Below, one piece after another: positions 1 to 6,433 of a DNA stretch of 29,518 bases (positions are counted from its first letter, which is position 1; every line of letters begins with the position of its first letter). The notes beneath the pieces are model-generated. The model had not been told where the DNA came from, made no database searches, and saw only the letters and a program-made list of their open reading frames with translations. Position numbers and translations under genes: made by a program. The stretch comes from Candidatus Cloacimonadota bacterium. Lineage in GTDB: Bacteria > Cloacimonadota > Cloacimonadia > JGIOTU-2. The stretch is from the NCBI GenBank assembly GCA_014384665.1, contig JACNFI010000074.1:1-29518 (forward strand), in the 5' to 3' direction.

Positions 1-85
1 GAAGTTGAGAAACAAGCTTGATTATCTGTATTGCAAATTTCTTGGTTCTATTTTCCAGCCATTTTGAAAATTCCTTGTTATCCAT
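1..85 (-). CDS. Four-helix-bundle protein (23S rRNA intervening-sequence type), N-terminal part only
   Basis: Only the first 28 codons lie in the window; the rest continues off the left edge. The ATG is at 85-83, preceded by GTAGGAG three bases upstream. The visible protein starts MDNKEFSKWLENRTKKFA and goes on as a helix ending IIKLVSQL. The ENRTxKFAxxIIKL pattern is the typical opening of the S23/IVP four-helix-bundle family (the TIGR02436 type), small basic proteins found inside 23S rRNA intervening sequences and as stand-alone genes. Their cellular role is not settled. The leader (positions 86-120) consists of degenerate 7-base repeats, described separately. The family call rests on about 24 residues, so it is likely but not certain. 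Confidence 0.7.
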   Translation of the reverse strand, partial: MDNKEFSKWLENRTKKFAIQIIKLVSQL

Positions 86-120
86 TGACTCCTACTTCGA
101 ACTTCTCACTTCGCACTTAA
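86..120 (-). repeat. Degenerate heptamer repeat in the leader of the four-helix-bundle gene
   Basis: Read on the minus strand, the short gap between argS and the next start codon is built from near-repeats of a 7-base unit: GCGAAGT, GAGAAGT, TCGAAGT, then AGGAGTC, the last supplying the Shine-Dalgarno. No other signal is seen in the gap. Confidence 0.6.
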
Positions 121-122
121 AT

Positions 123-1781
123 CTACATTTTCGTGGGCGCAGAAATTCCAAGCAGATTGAGACCATTGAATAAAACAACTCTAACAGCTTTACAAAGATA
201 TAATCGTGCAAGGGATAATTCTTTATGTTTTGGATTTATTACCTTATATTTTTGATAGAAGCTATGAAAAAGTGATGCTAATTCTGTTAAATAAGTTGTC
301 AAAAGGTTAACATCATTGCTTGCACCAATATGAACAATCAATTCCGGAAATTTTATTAAATGACGAATAATCTCTATTTCTGTATCATGAATGAGACGCA
401 TAAGATATTCTTTCTTAAATTTATGTAGTTTGATTCCTTGAGATATTGCCATTCTCTTAATACTACATATTCTTGCATGAGCGTATTGCACATAATACAC
501 TGGATTTTCAGACGATTGTTTTTTAGCTAATTCAATATCAAAGTCCAAAGGCGTATTCGGTTTTCGTGTTAGGAAGAAGAAACGAGCAACATCAGTTCCC
601 ACTTCATTTATCAAATCTTGAAGAGTAATAATATTACCTTCTCGTTTAGACATTTTTGTTATCTTATGGTTGGCGAGGATATTTACTTGTTGTAGAAGTA
701 TAAACGACATAGCACTTGCCTTATATCCAAGTATTGAAATACCTGCTTTAAGCTTTGCTATATGACCGTGATGGTCTGGACCAAGTATATCAATGATTTT
801 GTCAAATCCTCGTTTGTACTTTGTAATATGATAAGCAAGGTCAGGAATAATGTAAGTAACTGAACCATCTGTACGCATAATAACTCTATCTTTTACATCC
901 CCAAATTTACTGCTAGAAAGCCATACTGCCCCATCTTTGTCATAAATATTACCTGTTTCAGAGAGATATGTAAGCAAATCTTCAATGCTCCCCTTTTGTC
1001 GTAATTCACTTTCCGATATCCAATTATCAAATCGCACCCTGAATCTATCAAGAGCACGCTTTTGATCTATCAATATACTATTTAGAGCGAAATCTTTAAT
1101 CCTTTTATACTTTTCTGTTTTAGTTTGATTAAAGAAGCTTGGACCTTCAATTTCTAATATTTGCTTTGCAATATCAAAGATGTACTCTCCCTTATAACCC
1201 TCATCTAATTCTTCAATATCAATATTTGCAATTATATTAAGATAGGATTCTACAGATTCAACCAACAGGTCTATTTGATTACCCGCATCATTTATGTAAT
1301 ATTCTCTTTCAACATAAAAACCAAGGGCAGAAAATATATTTGCCAAAGAATCACCAAAGGCGGCTGCTCGGGCATTAACAACATTAAGCGGTCCTGTTGG
1401 GTTGGCACTTACAAATTCTATAAGAACCTTTTTGCCCTTACCAATTTGTAGATTAGAGCCATACTGAACTTTTTGTTTGTTTATTTCTTTTAGAGCATTT
1501 TGTAAGTATTTCTTTGATATATAAAAGTTGATAAAACCTGGTTTTTCTGCATTAACTTTTGAAAAAAGCTCATCTGAAGACAAAGAAACTGCTAATTTTT
1601 GAGCAAGGGTCATAGGATTGATTTTATACTTTTTTGATAAACTTAAGGCAATATTTGTAGCATAATCTCCAAATTTTTTATGTTTGGGATATTCAACTAT
1701 TATTTTTGATTTTGGGGGTGATTTCAAATCAATAGATTTGATACCTTCCCAAATCTTTTTTCTAATTATATTAATTAACAT
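123..1781 (-). CDS. argS: Arginyl-tRNA synthetase
   Basis: Class I synthetase charging tRNA-Arg with arginine in the cytoplasm; 552 aa, normal length for bacterial ArgRS. Residues 1-100 form the Arg_tRNA_synt_N domain. The catalytic core has SANPTGPL at 125-132, the REYYINDAGNQ motif of the family and KMSKREGN, so the KMSKS loop is intact. The C-terminal third, with YVQYAHARICSI, is the DALR anticodon-binding domain. The HIGH motif is unusual: where most ArgRS have HxGH, this one reads N133-V134-V135-N136 followed by ARAAAFGD. Family identity is not in doubt. The start is ATG with no clear Shine-Dalgarno; it lies 21 bases after rsfS and is probably the last gene of the folB-to-argS run. Confidence 0.97.
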   Translation of the reverse strand: MLINIIRKKIWEGIKSIDLKSPPKSKIIVEYPKHKKFGDYATNIALSLSKKYKINPMTLAQKLAVSLSSDELFSKVNAEKPGFINFYISKKYLQNALKEINKQKVQYGSNLQIGKGKKVLIEFVSANPTGPLNVVNARAAAFGDSLANIFSALGFYVEREYYINDAGNQIDLLVESVESYLNIIANIDIEELDEGYKGEYIFDIAKQILEIEGPSFFNQTKTEKYKRIKDFALNSILIDQKRALDRFRVRFDNWISESELRQKGSIEDLLTYLSETGNIYDKDGAVWLSSSKFGDVKDRVIMRTDGSVTYIIPDLAYHITKYKRGFDKIIDILGPDHHGHIAKLKAGISILGYKASAMSFILLQQVNILANHKITKMSKREGNIITLQDLINEVGTDVARFFFLTRKPNTPLDFDIELAKKQSSENPVYYVQYAHARICSIKRMAISQGIKLHKFKKEYLMRLIHDTEIEIIRHLIKFPELIVHIGASNDVNLLTTYLTELASLFHSFYQKYKVINPKHKELSLARLYLCKAVRVVLFNGLNLLGISAPTKM

Positions 1782-1802
1782 ATTTTATAATTATTAGATT
1801 TT

Positions 1803-2180
1803 TTAATCATTTATATGAGCTTTTGGGCTTTTTATCAATTCATTCCAAAGTTCTTCTAATTTATAATATTCCCGAGTAGTTTTATCAAATATATGTATAA
1901 TAATATCACCAAAATCAAGAAGTATCCATTTGCCATTTTCTATACCTTCTTGATGATGCATTTTTATTGTCATCTTTTTGGTCTCTTCCATTATATACTT
2001 TCCTATTGCACGAGTGTGTATAGTTCCGTCCCCACTACAGATTAATAATTTGTCAGTTATATTACTAATTCCCTCAACATCAAGAAGAATGCAATCTTCT
2101 GCCTTTTTTTCTTGTGCTAATTGAGAAATAATTTCTAACTTTTCATTAATTGAATATCTTTCATATTGATTCATTTTCAT
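1803..2180 (-). CDS. rsfS: Ribosomal silencing factor RsfS
   Basis: RsfS (Iojap/YbeB family) binds uL14 on the 50S subunit and blocks subunit joining during starvation. The protein has the family's compact alpha/beta fold: KAEDCILLDVEGIS near the N terminus, then LLICSGDGTIHTRAIGKYI, the conserved GxxxGxWILLDFGDIIIHIF block, and the REYYKLEELW tail. It is about 125 aa from the ATG at 2180; a second ATG at 2174 is equally possible and an upstream reading-frame extension to 2216 is unlikely to be used. The start overlaps the end of the LytR_C gene by up to 20 bases, suggesting coupled translation. Proximity to a LytR_C gene is common for rsfS. Confidence 0.94.
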   Translation of the reverse strand: MKMNQYERYSINEKLEIISQLAQEKKAEDCILLDVEGISNITDKLLICSGDGTIHTRAIGKYIMEETKKMTIKMHHQEGIENGKWILLDFGDIIIHIFDKTTREYYKLEELWNELIKSPKAHIND

Positions 2181-2559
2181 CAAAATAGTTCTTATAATCC
2201 CTTCCAATAATAACAATAAAATCGTATATTGAATCTTTATTTGTTTGCCTATAAACTTTATCTAATGGTAATATTTCCATTAAAATCTTCAATTTTTGAG
2301 GATTTACTGTGCGAATAATGATTACAGTTTTTCCATAAATAAATTTTTCAGCATTTTCAAATGAGAGTACATTTAGCCCTAAATCAATAAGTTTATTCCT
2401 TATAAAACGAGCTAATCCAGGCTCACCAACTCCATTTAACACTTGAATTGAAATATTGTATTTTTCATTTAATATACTGGATTTATTGTTTTCTGGTTTA
2501 TTTGTATAATTTAAAATAGTAATACATAGATATGATAAATTTATAACAAAAAAAAACAC
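2161..2559 (-). CDS. LytR_C-domain membrane-anchored protein, probably frameshifted at its start
   Basis: One membrane-spanning segment near the N terminus (FVINLSYLCITILNY), a short polar linker, then a LytR/CpsA/Psr C-terminal domain (PF13399 type) with ISIQVLNGVGEPGLARFI, a central FIYGKTVIIIRT strand and the closing YDFIVIIGRDY. The domain usually occurs in envelope proteins; its biochemical role is not established. The open frame can begin only at GTG 2559, just before a run of nine T, with no good ribosome site. A better start exists in another frame: ATG at 2600, encoding MQKKSKFRFLKTVLCFF, a basic leader plus the beginning of the membrane helix. One extra T in the run would join the two. 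See findings. Confidence 0.75.
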   Translation of the reverse strand: MFFFVINLSYLCITILNYTNKPENNKSSILNEKYNISIQVLNGVGEPGLARFIRNKLIDLGLNVLSFENAEKFIYGKTVIIIRTVNPQKLKILMEILPLDKVYRQTNKDSIYDFIVIIGRDYKNYFDENESI

Positions 2560-2583
2560 AGTACTGTTTTCAAAAACCTGAAC

Positions 2584-3084
2584 TTACTTTTCTTCTGCAT
2601 TATTTAATTTATTGAGCTCATTTTTTAGTTTTTTGTATCCCTCTTCCATTTTTTCAGGGATAACTCGGGTCTTGCCAATTGTTGAAATGAAGTTTGTATC
2701 ACCAGCCCATCTGGGAACAATATGAATATGCAAATGGTCAGCAACGCCCGCTCCAGCTACTTCTCCCAGATTCATTCCAATGTTAAAACCTTCAGGATGA
2801 TATACATTAGTTAAAACTTTTTCACATAGTTGAACCATCCTTGCCATTTCAAGAAGTTCATCTTCTTTCAATTCTGAAAGTTTTGCCAGATGACGAAAAG
2901 GAACTATCATCAAGTGTGCATTATTATATGGATAAAGATTCATAATGATGTAAGAATATTCCCCGCGTTTTAGAATTAAGTGGCTTTCATCATCATTTGC
3001 TTTTGGCTTTTCGCAAAGAATGCATTTGTCACTTTTTTCTTGCAGAATGTAATCAATTCTCCAGGGAGAATATAAATTTTTCAT
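2584..3084 (-). CDS. HIT family hydrolase/phosphorylase (Ap4A phosphorylase-like)
   Basis: Histidine-triad nucleotide-binding protein of 166 aa. The triad HLHIHIVPRW is present around residues 117-126, preceded by the NAHLMIVPFRHL strand of the family and the conserved FNIGMNLG. An N-terminal CILC pair is the usual half of the zinc site in the longer 'Ap4A-type' HIT branch, and the N-terminal SPWRIDYI is typical of that branch. Such enzymes cleave dinucleoside polyphosphates or nucleotidyl-phosphoramidates; the exact substrate cannot be read from the sequence. Its ATG overlaps the glmU stop (TAATG), so translation is probably coupled. Confidence 0.93.
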   Translation of the reverse strand: MKNLYSPWRIDYILQEKSDKCILCEKPKANDDESHLILKRGEYSYIIMNLYPYNNAHLMIVPFRHLAKLSELKEDELLEMARMVQLCEKVLTNVYHPEGFNIGMNLGEVAGAGVADHLHIHIVPRWAGDTNFISTIGKTRVIPEKMEEGYKKLKNELNKLNNAEEK

Positions 3085-3824
3085 TAATTTTTTTGAATAT
3101 AACTTTCTAAAAATGCGAGTTGCTTTTGAGAATTCACGCCGGAAACTTCAATCGGACTTTGAACAGTCATTGCAGCAATTTTCTTTCCTGCTTTTTTTAG
3201 AATTTCTAATGTGTCTGTCAGATACAACTCATTTTGGGCATTGTTAGTATCAACTTTTTTTAGAGCAGAAAAAAGATGTTTACTTTTGAAACAAAAAATC
3301 CCGGAATTTATCTCTTTTACTTTTTTCTCATCTTCATTTGCATCTTTAAATTCTACTATTTTTTCTACGAATCCTTGCCTATCTCGGACTATTCTTCCAT
3401 ATTCAGATGGGTCATCTAAAATTACTGTTAGCACTGTTGCAGAAGCATTTTCTTGATTATGCAGACTTTCAAGTTCAACCAGTGTTTCTGCACTTAGCAA
3501 TGGAACATCTCCAGGAATTATTATCACATTCCCATCATATTCAGAAAAATATTCCTCTGTCATCATAACTGCATGACCGGTTCCATTCTGAGGTACTTGC
3601 ACAGCAAATTTGATGTTTGTAAAAGATGCAAGACAATCTTTTACAATCTCTTTTCTATGACCAATCACAACAACGATATTCTGCACAGGTAATTTGAAGG
3701 TGGTATTCACAACCCTTTCAATGAGTGAGGTCCCAGCCAATTTGAATGCTACTTTTGGAAGTTCGGACTTCATACGAACCCCCTTGCCAGCAGCTAAAAT
3801 TATTACAGATGTCCCTTTTTTCAT
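3084..3824 (-). CDS. glmU: GlmU-like UDP-GlcNAc uridylyltransferase, single-domain
   Basis: 246-aa nucleotidyltransferase of the GlmU N-terminal type, which makes UDP-N-acetylglucosamine for peptidoglycan and LPS. Motifs in order: LAAGKGVRMKSELPKV (nucleotide-binding signature), Q-NGTGHAV, GDVPLL with the metal-binding Asp, YGRIVR, VEFKDA, NSGIF, NELYLTD and the closing GVNS. All are as in GlmU. The left-handed beta-helix acetyltransferase half (about 200 residues) is absent; the gene simply ends at residue 246, with no trace of it before the HIT gene. The acetyl step must be encoded elsewhere, or the substrate could be another sugar phosphate. The stop overlaps the HIT start by one base. Confidence 0.85.
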   Translation of the reverse strand: MKKGTSVIILAAGKGVRMKSELPKVAFKLAGTSLIERVVNTTFKLPVQNIVVVIGHRKEIVKDCLASFTNIKFAVQVPQNGTGHAVMMTEEYFSEYDGNVIIIPGDVPLLSAETLVELESLHNQENASATVLTVILDDPSEYGRIVRDRQGFVEKIVEFKDANEDEKKVKEINSGIFCFKSKHLFSALKKVDTNNAQNELYLTDTLEILKKAGKKIAAMTVQSPIEVSGVNSQKQLAFLESYIQKN

Positions 3825-3829
3825 ATACT

Positions 3830-4447
3830 CTATATTTGGAACATCTTTTTTATCGTAATGACAAGTTTGTCAAATTGTTTTGTATATCTTGAATAATTTA
3901 TATTATTTGTATCAATCTTTATCACCTTGCAATCTGTAAATGTAGTAAAGAAATTATCATAAGCTTTCATCAGATTATTTATATATTCTGGCTGAATATT
4001 CCTTTCAAATGTGCGATTGCGGGATTTTATGCGATGTAAAACCTTTTCCAGATCTGCATAAAGATAAATTATCAAATCCGGATGCACAACCTTCTCCTTT
4101 AATATTGAAAAAATTGCCTGATACATTCTCAGTTCATCCTGATTTAATGTGAGATTTGCAAAGATGCTATCCTTCATAAACATATAATCGCTTACAATAT
4201 TTGTCTGAAACATCTCTATCTGGAAAAACTTTTTCATCTGACGATATCTGCTCAAAAGGAAGAAAATCTGGGTTTGAAATGCGCGTCCCTTGATGTCGTC
4301 ATAAAATTTATGGAGAAATGGATTTTCTTCCACAACTTCACAAATTAATTTTGAATTCAATTCTTTTGCTAATCTTTTTGCCAGAGTGGTCTTGCCAACA
4401 CCAATCACACCTTCTACAGCGATGAATTTATTCTTGATGGTTTGCAT
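3830..4447 (-). CDS. Deoxynucleoside kinase
   Basis: P-loop kinase of the deoxynucleoside/deoxyadenosine-deoxyguanosine kinase family (dNK), a salvage enzyme phosphorylating deoxynucleosides. From the ATG at 4447 it is 205 aa. Motifs: KFIAVEGVIGVGKTTLAKRL (Walker A), EENPFLHKFY, then VSDYMFMKDSIFAN in the place of the substrate-binding ERS/DR region, and the LID arginines in RIKSRNRTFERNI. A GTG 30 bases upstream is possible but adds ten poorly conserved residues. The first ten codons are duplicated beyond the upstream repeat block at the 3' end of folK, which shows that folK and this gene once overlapped. In Bacteroidetes relatives FolK and dNK domains can be fused (from memory), which fits. 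Substrate not determinable. Confidence 0.9.
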   Translation of the reverse strand: MQTIKNKFIAVEGVIGVGKTTLAKRLAKELNSKLICEVVEENPFLHKFYDDIKGRAFQTQIFFLLSRYRQMKKFFQIEMFQTNIVSDYMFMKDSIFANLTLNQDELRMYQAIFSILKEKVVHPDLIIYLYADLEKVLHRIKSRNRTFERNIQPEYINNLMKAYDNFFTTFTDCKVIKIDTNNINYSRYTKQFDKLVITIKKMFQI

Positions 4448-4448
4448 A
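4419..4448. repeat. 30-bp direct repeat, copy 1 (dNK start)
   Basis: Matches 4981-5010 at 26 of 30 positions, including an identical 17-mer ATGAATTTATTCTTGAT. This copy carries the present start codon and first codons of the deoxynucleoside kinase gene. With copy 2 it brackets the repeat-filled block 4449-4980. Confidence 0.9.
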
Positions 4449-4980
4449 TTAAAATTATTTCCGCTTATTTTACACACCCCGATTCCGACAAGTCGGAACC
4501 ACCCCTCTTTTTAGCTTACCATTATACACAAATATGGAATTCTCCTTAGAAGCCCACAAATTCATTTGTGGGTATTAAAAAGAAAAGTGGAAATTGTCAA
4601 CCGTTTCAACGGTTTACCAAATTAAGAAACCATTAAAATGGTTAAAAATATGGTTTTGATATCGTTCCCACGATTAAAATCGTGGGCTTCTAAACACTCT
4701 ATATTAAATGATCTACAGACTTGTGTATAATGGATAGCTTTTTAGAGGGGATTTCTAAAATTCTCCTCTTGCCTGTCCGCCCTCTGGCGGAAGAGGAGTC
4801 TCCGATTTATCGGAGGAGGTGTGTTATCTTAAGGAAATGAATATTTTGCTTCATCTAAAAATAATCTTTAAACAAATGATCCAACACCATTTGCAATGGT
4901 GTTTATTATTCTCATATAAATATTTCATAGTTGAAATAAACAGGATTGCATCCGCCAGCTGGCGGCCTGTTAGATCAGGT
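4449..4980. mobile_element. Inserted block of about 530 bp made of REP-like palindromes
   Basis: No credible gene lies here. It is almost entirely palindromes: TTCCGACAAGTCGGAA at 4483-4498 beside a CGGGGTGTGT motif; CCCACAAATTCATTTGTGGG at 4553-4572; AACCGTTTCAACGGTT at 4599-4614; AACCATTAAAATGGTT at 4628-4643; CCCACGATTAAAATCGTGGG at 4667-4686; TCCGCCCTCTGGCGGA at 4776-4791; CTCCGATTTATCGGAG at 4800-4815; and TCCGCCAGCTGGCGG near 4951. The two CCCAC hairpins are flanked by TAGAAG and CTTCTA, so the cluster 4547-4692 is itself a larger inverted repeat. The block is bracketed by the 30-bp direct repeats at 4419-4448 and 4981-5010. It looks like a composite of REP/MITE-type elements that separated folK from the kinase gene. 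No transposase is present. Confidence 0.7.
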
Positions 4981-5010
4981 GCAATGAATTTATTCTTGAT
5001 ATTCTGCATA
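4981..5010. repeat. 30-bp direct repeat, copy 2 (folK end), holding a vestigial dNK start
   Basis: Overlaps the last codons of folK. On the minus strand in the other frame it reads ATG CAG AAT ATC AAG AAT AAA TTC ATT, that is MQNIKNKFI, matching the kinase N terminus MQTIKNKFI. It is a fossil start codon left behind by the insertion. Confidence 0.85.
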
Positions 5011-5454
5011 AAGCTCTGCTATAGTTTTTTGCATAATCGGATGTTCAAGTTGTGGTGCGATTTCTTTTATTAAATATAATACAAATTTTCTATTCAAGAT
5101 TTCTGAATGGGGAATGATTAACTCTTTCGTTTTGATAATCTCATCATTAAAAAACAGAATATCTAAATCAATAATTCTTGGTCCCAATTTTTCTTTCCGA
5201 ATTCGTCCCATTTCTTTTTCTATTTGAAGCAATTTTGACAACAATTGTTCAGGATTTAGTTCTGTTTTGATTTTGATAACACAATTTAGAAAATCTGGTT
5301 GGTCAATTTTCCCCATAGGTTTTGTATTGATTATAGAAGAAGCTGCTTGAACTGAAGATTGTGGCAATTCGCTAATTTTCATAATAGCTTTCTTAATATT
5401 TTCTTTTCTATTTCCTAAATTTGAACCCAATCCTATAAACACAATATTAGCCAT
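4990..5454 (-). CDS. folK: 2-amino-4-hydroxy-6-hydroxymethyldihydropteridine pyrophosphokinase
   Basis: HPPK transfers pyrophosphate from ATP to 6-hydroxymethyl-dihydropterin in folate synthesis. From the ATG at 5454 it is 154 aa, normal length. It opens with VFIGLGSNLGNRKENI, has KPMGKIDQPDFLNCVI for pterin binding, and the HPPK signature GPRIIDLDILFF with both metal-binding aspartates, followed by LIIPH and the R/FVLYLIKEIAP end. Lies directly after folB, the preceding pathway step. The leader is a GGGGTTCGGGATT tandem repeat instead of a normal spacer, and the Shine-Dalgarno is weak (GAAG). The last codons overlap the fossil dNK start. Confidence 0.95.
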   Translation of the reverse strand: MANIVFIGLGSNLGNRKENIKKAIMKISELPQSSVQAASSIINTKPMGKIDQPDFLNCVIKIKTELNPEQLLSKLLQIEKEMGRIRKEKLGPRIIDLDILFFNDEIIKTKELIIPHSEILNRKFVLYLIKEIAPQLEHPIMQKTIAELYAEYQE

Positions 5455-5462
5455 TATTATCA

Positions 5463-5499
5463 ACTTCTTAATCCCGAACCCCAAATCCCGAACCCCGAA
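5463..5499 (-). repeat. Short tandem repeat GGGTTCGGGATT between folB and folK
   Basis: The 40-base gap holds two close copies of a 15-base unit of the form TTCGGGGTTCGGGAT / TTGGGGTTCGGGATT. It is G-rich on the transcribed strand and replaces any recognisable promoter or strong ribosome site. Confidence 0.7.
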
Positions 5500-5856
5500 T
5501 TACCTTTCTCTTTCCATTTCTAATTCAACATAATCCAGAGTACCAGTGATAGGAACAGCAATTTTCCTGATTTTGATTTGACATTTTTTTACTAAAGAAA
5601 ATTGGTTAAGAATGTGATCCAAAATTTTATTTGCCAATTTTTCAAGAAGATGGTATTTATAATTCTCAACTTCATTTTTCACTACATCAAAGATAGCAGT
5701 ATAATCAACAGTATCACCCAATCTTTTTACATGAGCATCCAGTCCCGGGTCAGTTGTTGCAGTGATATCCACAGAGAATCTCTGTCCTAATGTACGTTCA
5801 TGCTCGTGCAAGCCATGATATCCATAAAATACCATATTTTTAAGTGTTATTTTCAT
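5500..5856 (-). CDS. folB: Dihydroneopterin aldolase
   Basis: 118-aa FolB, which cleaves 7,8-dihydroneopterin to 6-hydroxymethyl-dihydropterin and glycolaldehyde. The family start ITLKNMVFYGYHGLHEHE contains the pterin-site Tyr and the conserved HG; LGQRFSVDI follows, then DTVDYTAIFDVV, the HLLEKLA helix with the catalytic-site Glu, and KIRKIAVPI bearing the conserved Lys near the end. A good Shine-Dalgarno (GAGGAGATTTCAA then ATG) sets the start. Forms a folate pair with folK, which takes its product. Confidence 0.95.
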   Translation of the reverse strand: MKITLKNMVFYGYHGLHEHERTLGQRFSVDITATTDPGLDAHVKRLGDTVDYTAIFDVVKNEVENYKYHLLEKLANKILDHILNQFSLVKKCQIKIRKIAVPITGTLDYVELEMERER

Positions 5857-5940
5857 TTGAAATCTCCTCGTTTTTCAACACAATGAACTTAAAGAATTAA
5901 AGGGTTATTTTTTCTACAATTTATTTATAATCGCTTTTAA

Positions 5941-5990
5941 GTGCCAACTGCTACTGCCGCTGCCAACTGCTACTGCCACTGCCACTGCAT
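5941..5990. repeat. Short tandem repeat of GCAGTGGCA-type units
   Basis: Between the rseC-like gene and folB. On the minus strand it reads GCAGTGGCAGTGGCAGTAGC and continues with further GCAGTTGGCA / GCGGCAGTAGC units of about 6 and 12 bases. Low-complexity, non-coding in context. Confidence 0.75.
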
Positions 5991-5995
5991 ACTTA

Positions 5996-6430
5996 TCAAA
6001 TCTTCTTTACCATTTTAGGATTAATTAAATTTCTTCTGATAAAAATTCTGTCTATAAATTTTAAAATAAGATAGCTTAATGGTATAAATAGAATTGCTGC
6101 TAGAATTGACCAATTTTCAGAAAGTTGTAATATAAATTTGCAAATAAAATATGTTCCAACCAAAAGTAGGATTGGCATAATATAAACGAGAAATGAACTT
6201 AGGATACGAATTTTTGGCTCTATCACAAAAAAGATTTTATCACCTTTTTTGGCATTAAGAATGTTTTTAATTTTAAATGTTGTTTTTTCATTCCCTTTAT
6301 GGAAACAGAGTGATTTCAATTTACAATTCGTGCAACTTTCACCTTTTTCTACTTCAACTAATGCAGAATCGTCTTTGATTCCAATAACTATTCCTATTTC
6401 ATTATTAGATTCTTCATCTATAAAAGGCAT
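5996..6430 (-). CDS. RseC/MucC-family membrane protein
   Basis: 144 aa with the layout of the RseC_MucC family (PF04246): an N-terminal soluble beta domain (NEIGIVIGIKDDSALVEVE), a four-Cys-type cluster represented by C33-x2-C36-x5-C42 (CTNCKLKSLCFH), a short beta region with GDKIFFVIEP, then two hydrophobic segments (FLVYIMPILLLVGTYFI and WSILAAILFIPLSYLILKFI). In enterobacteria RseC acts with the Rsx electron-transfer complex on SoxR and sigma-E; in this lineage the role is unknown and no rnf/rsx gene lies nearby. Starts three bases after the porV-like stop, so probably co-transcribed with it. Confidence 0.8.
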   Translation of the reverse strand: MPFIDEESNNEIGIVIGIKDDSALVEVEKGESCTNCKLKSLCFHKGNEKTTFKIKNILNAKKGDKIFFVIEPKIRILSSFLVYIMPILLLVGTYFICKFILQLSENWSILAAILFIPLSYLILKFIDRIFIRRNLINPKMVKKI

Positions 6431-6433
6431 TAT

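Noticed and set aside
1803..2216. Longer RsfS start adding about 12 residues
   Set aside because: The extension (MLLLEGIIRTIL) lies fully inside the LytR_C gene, is not family-like and has no ribosome site; ATG 2180 or 2174 fits better.
4819..5073. 84-codon open frame on the plus strand
   Set aside because: It lies over the palindrome block and the antisense of folK; composition and the absence of a ribosome site speak against it.
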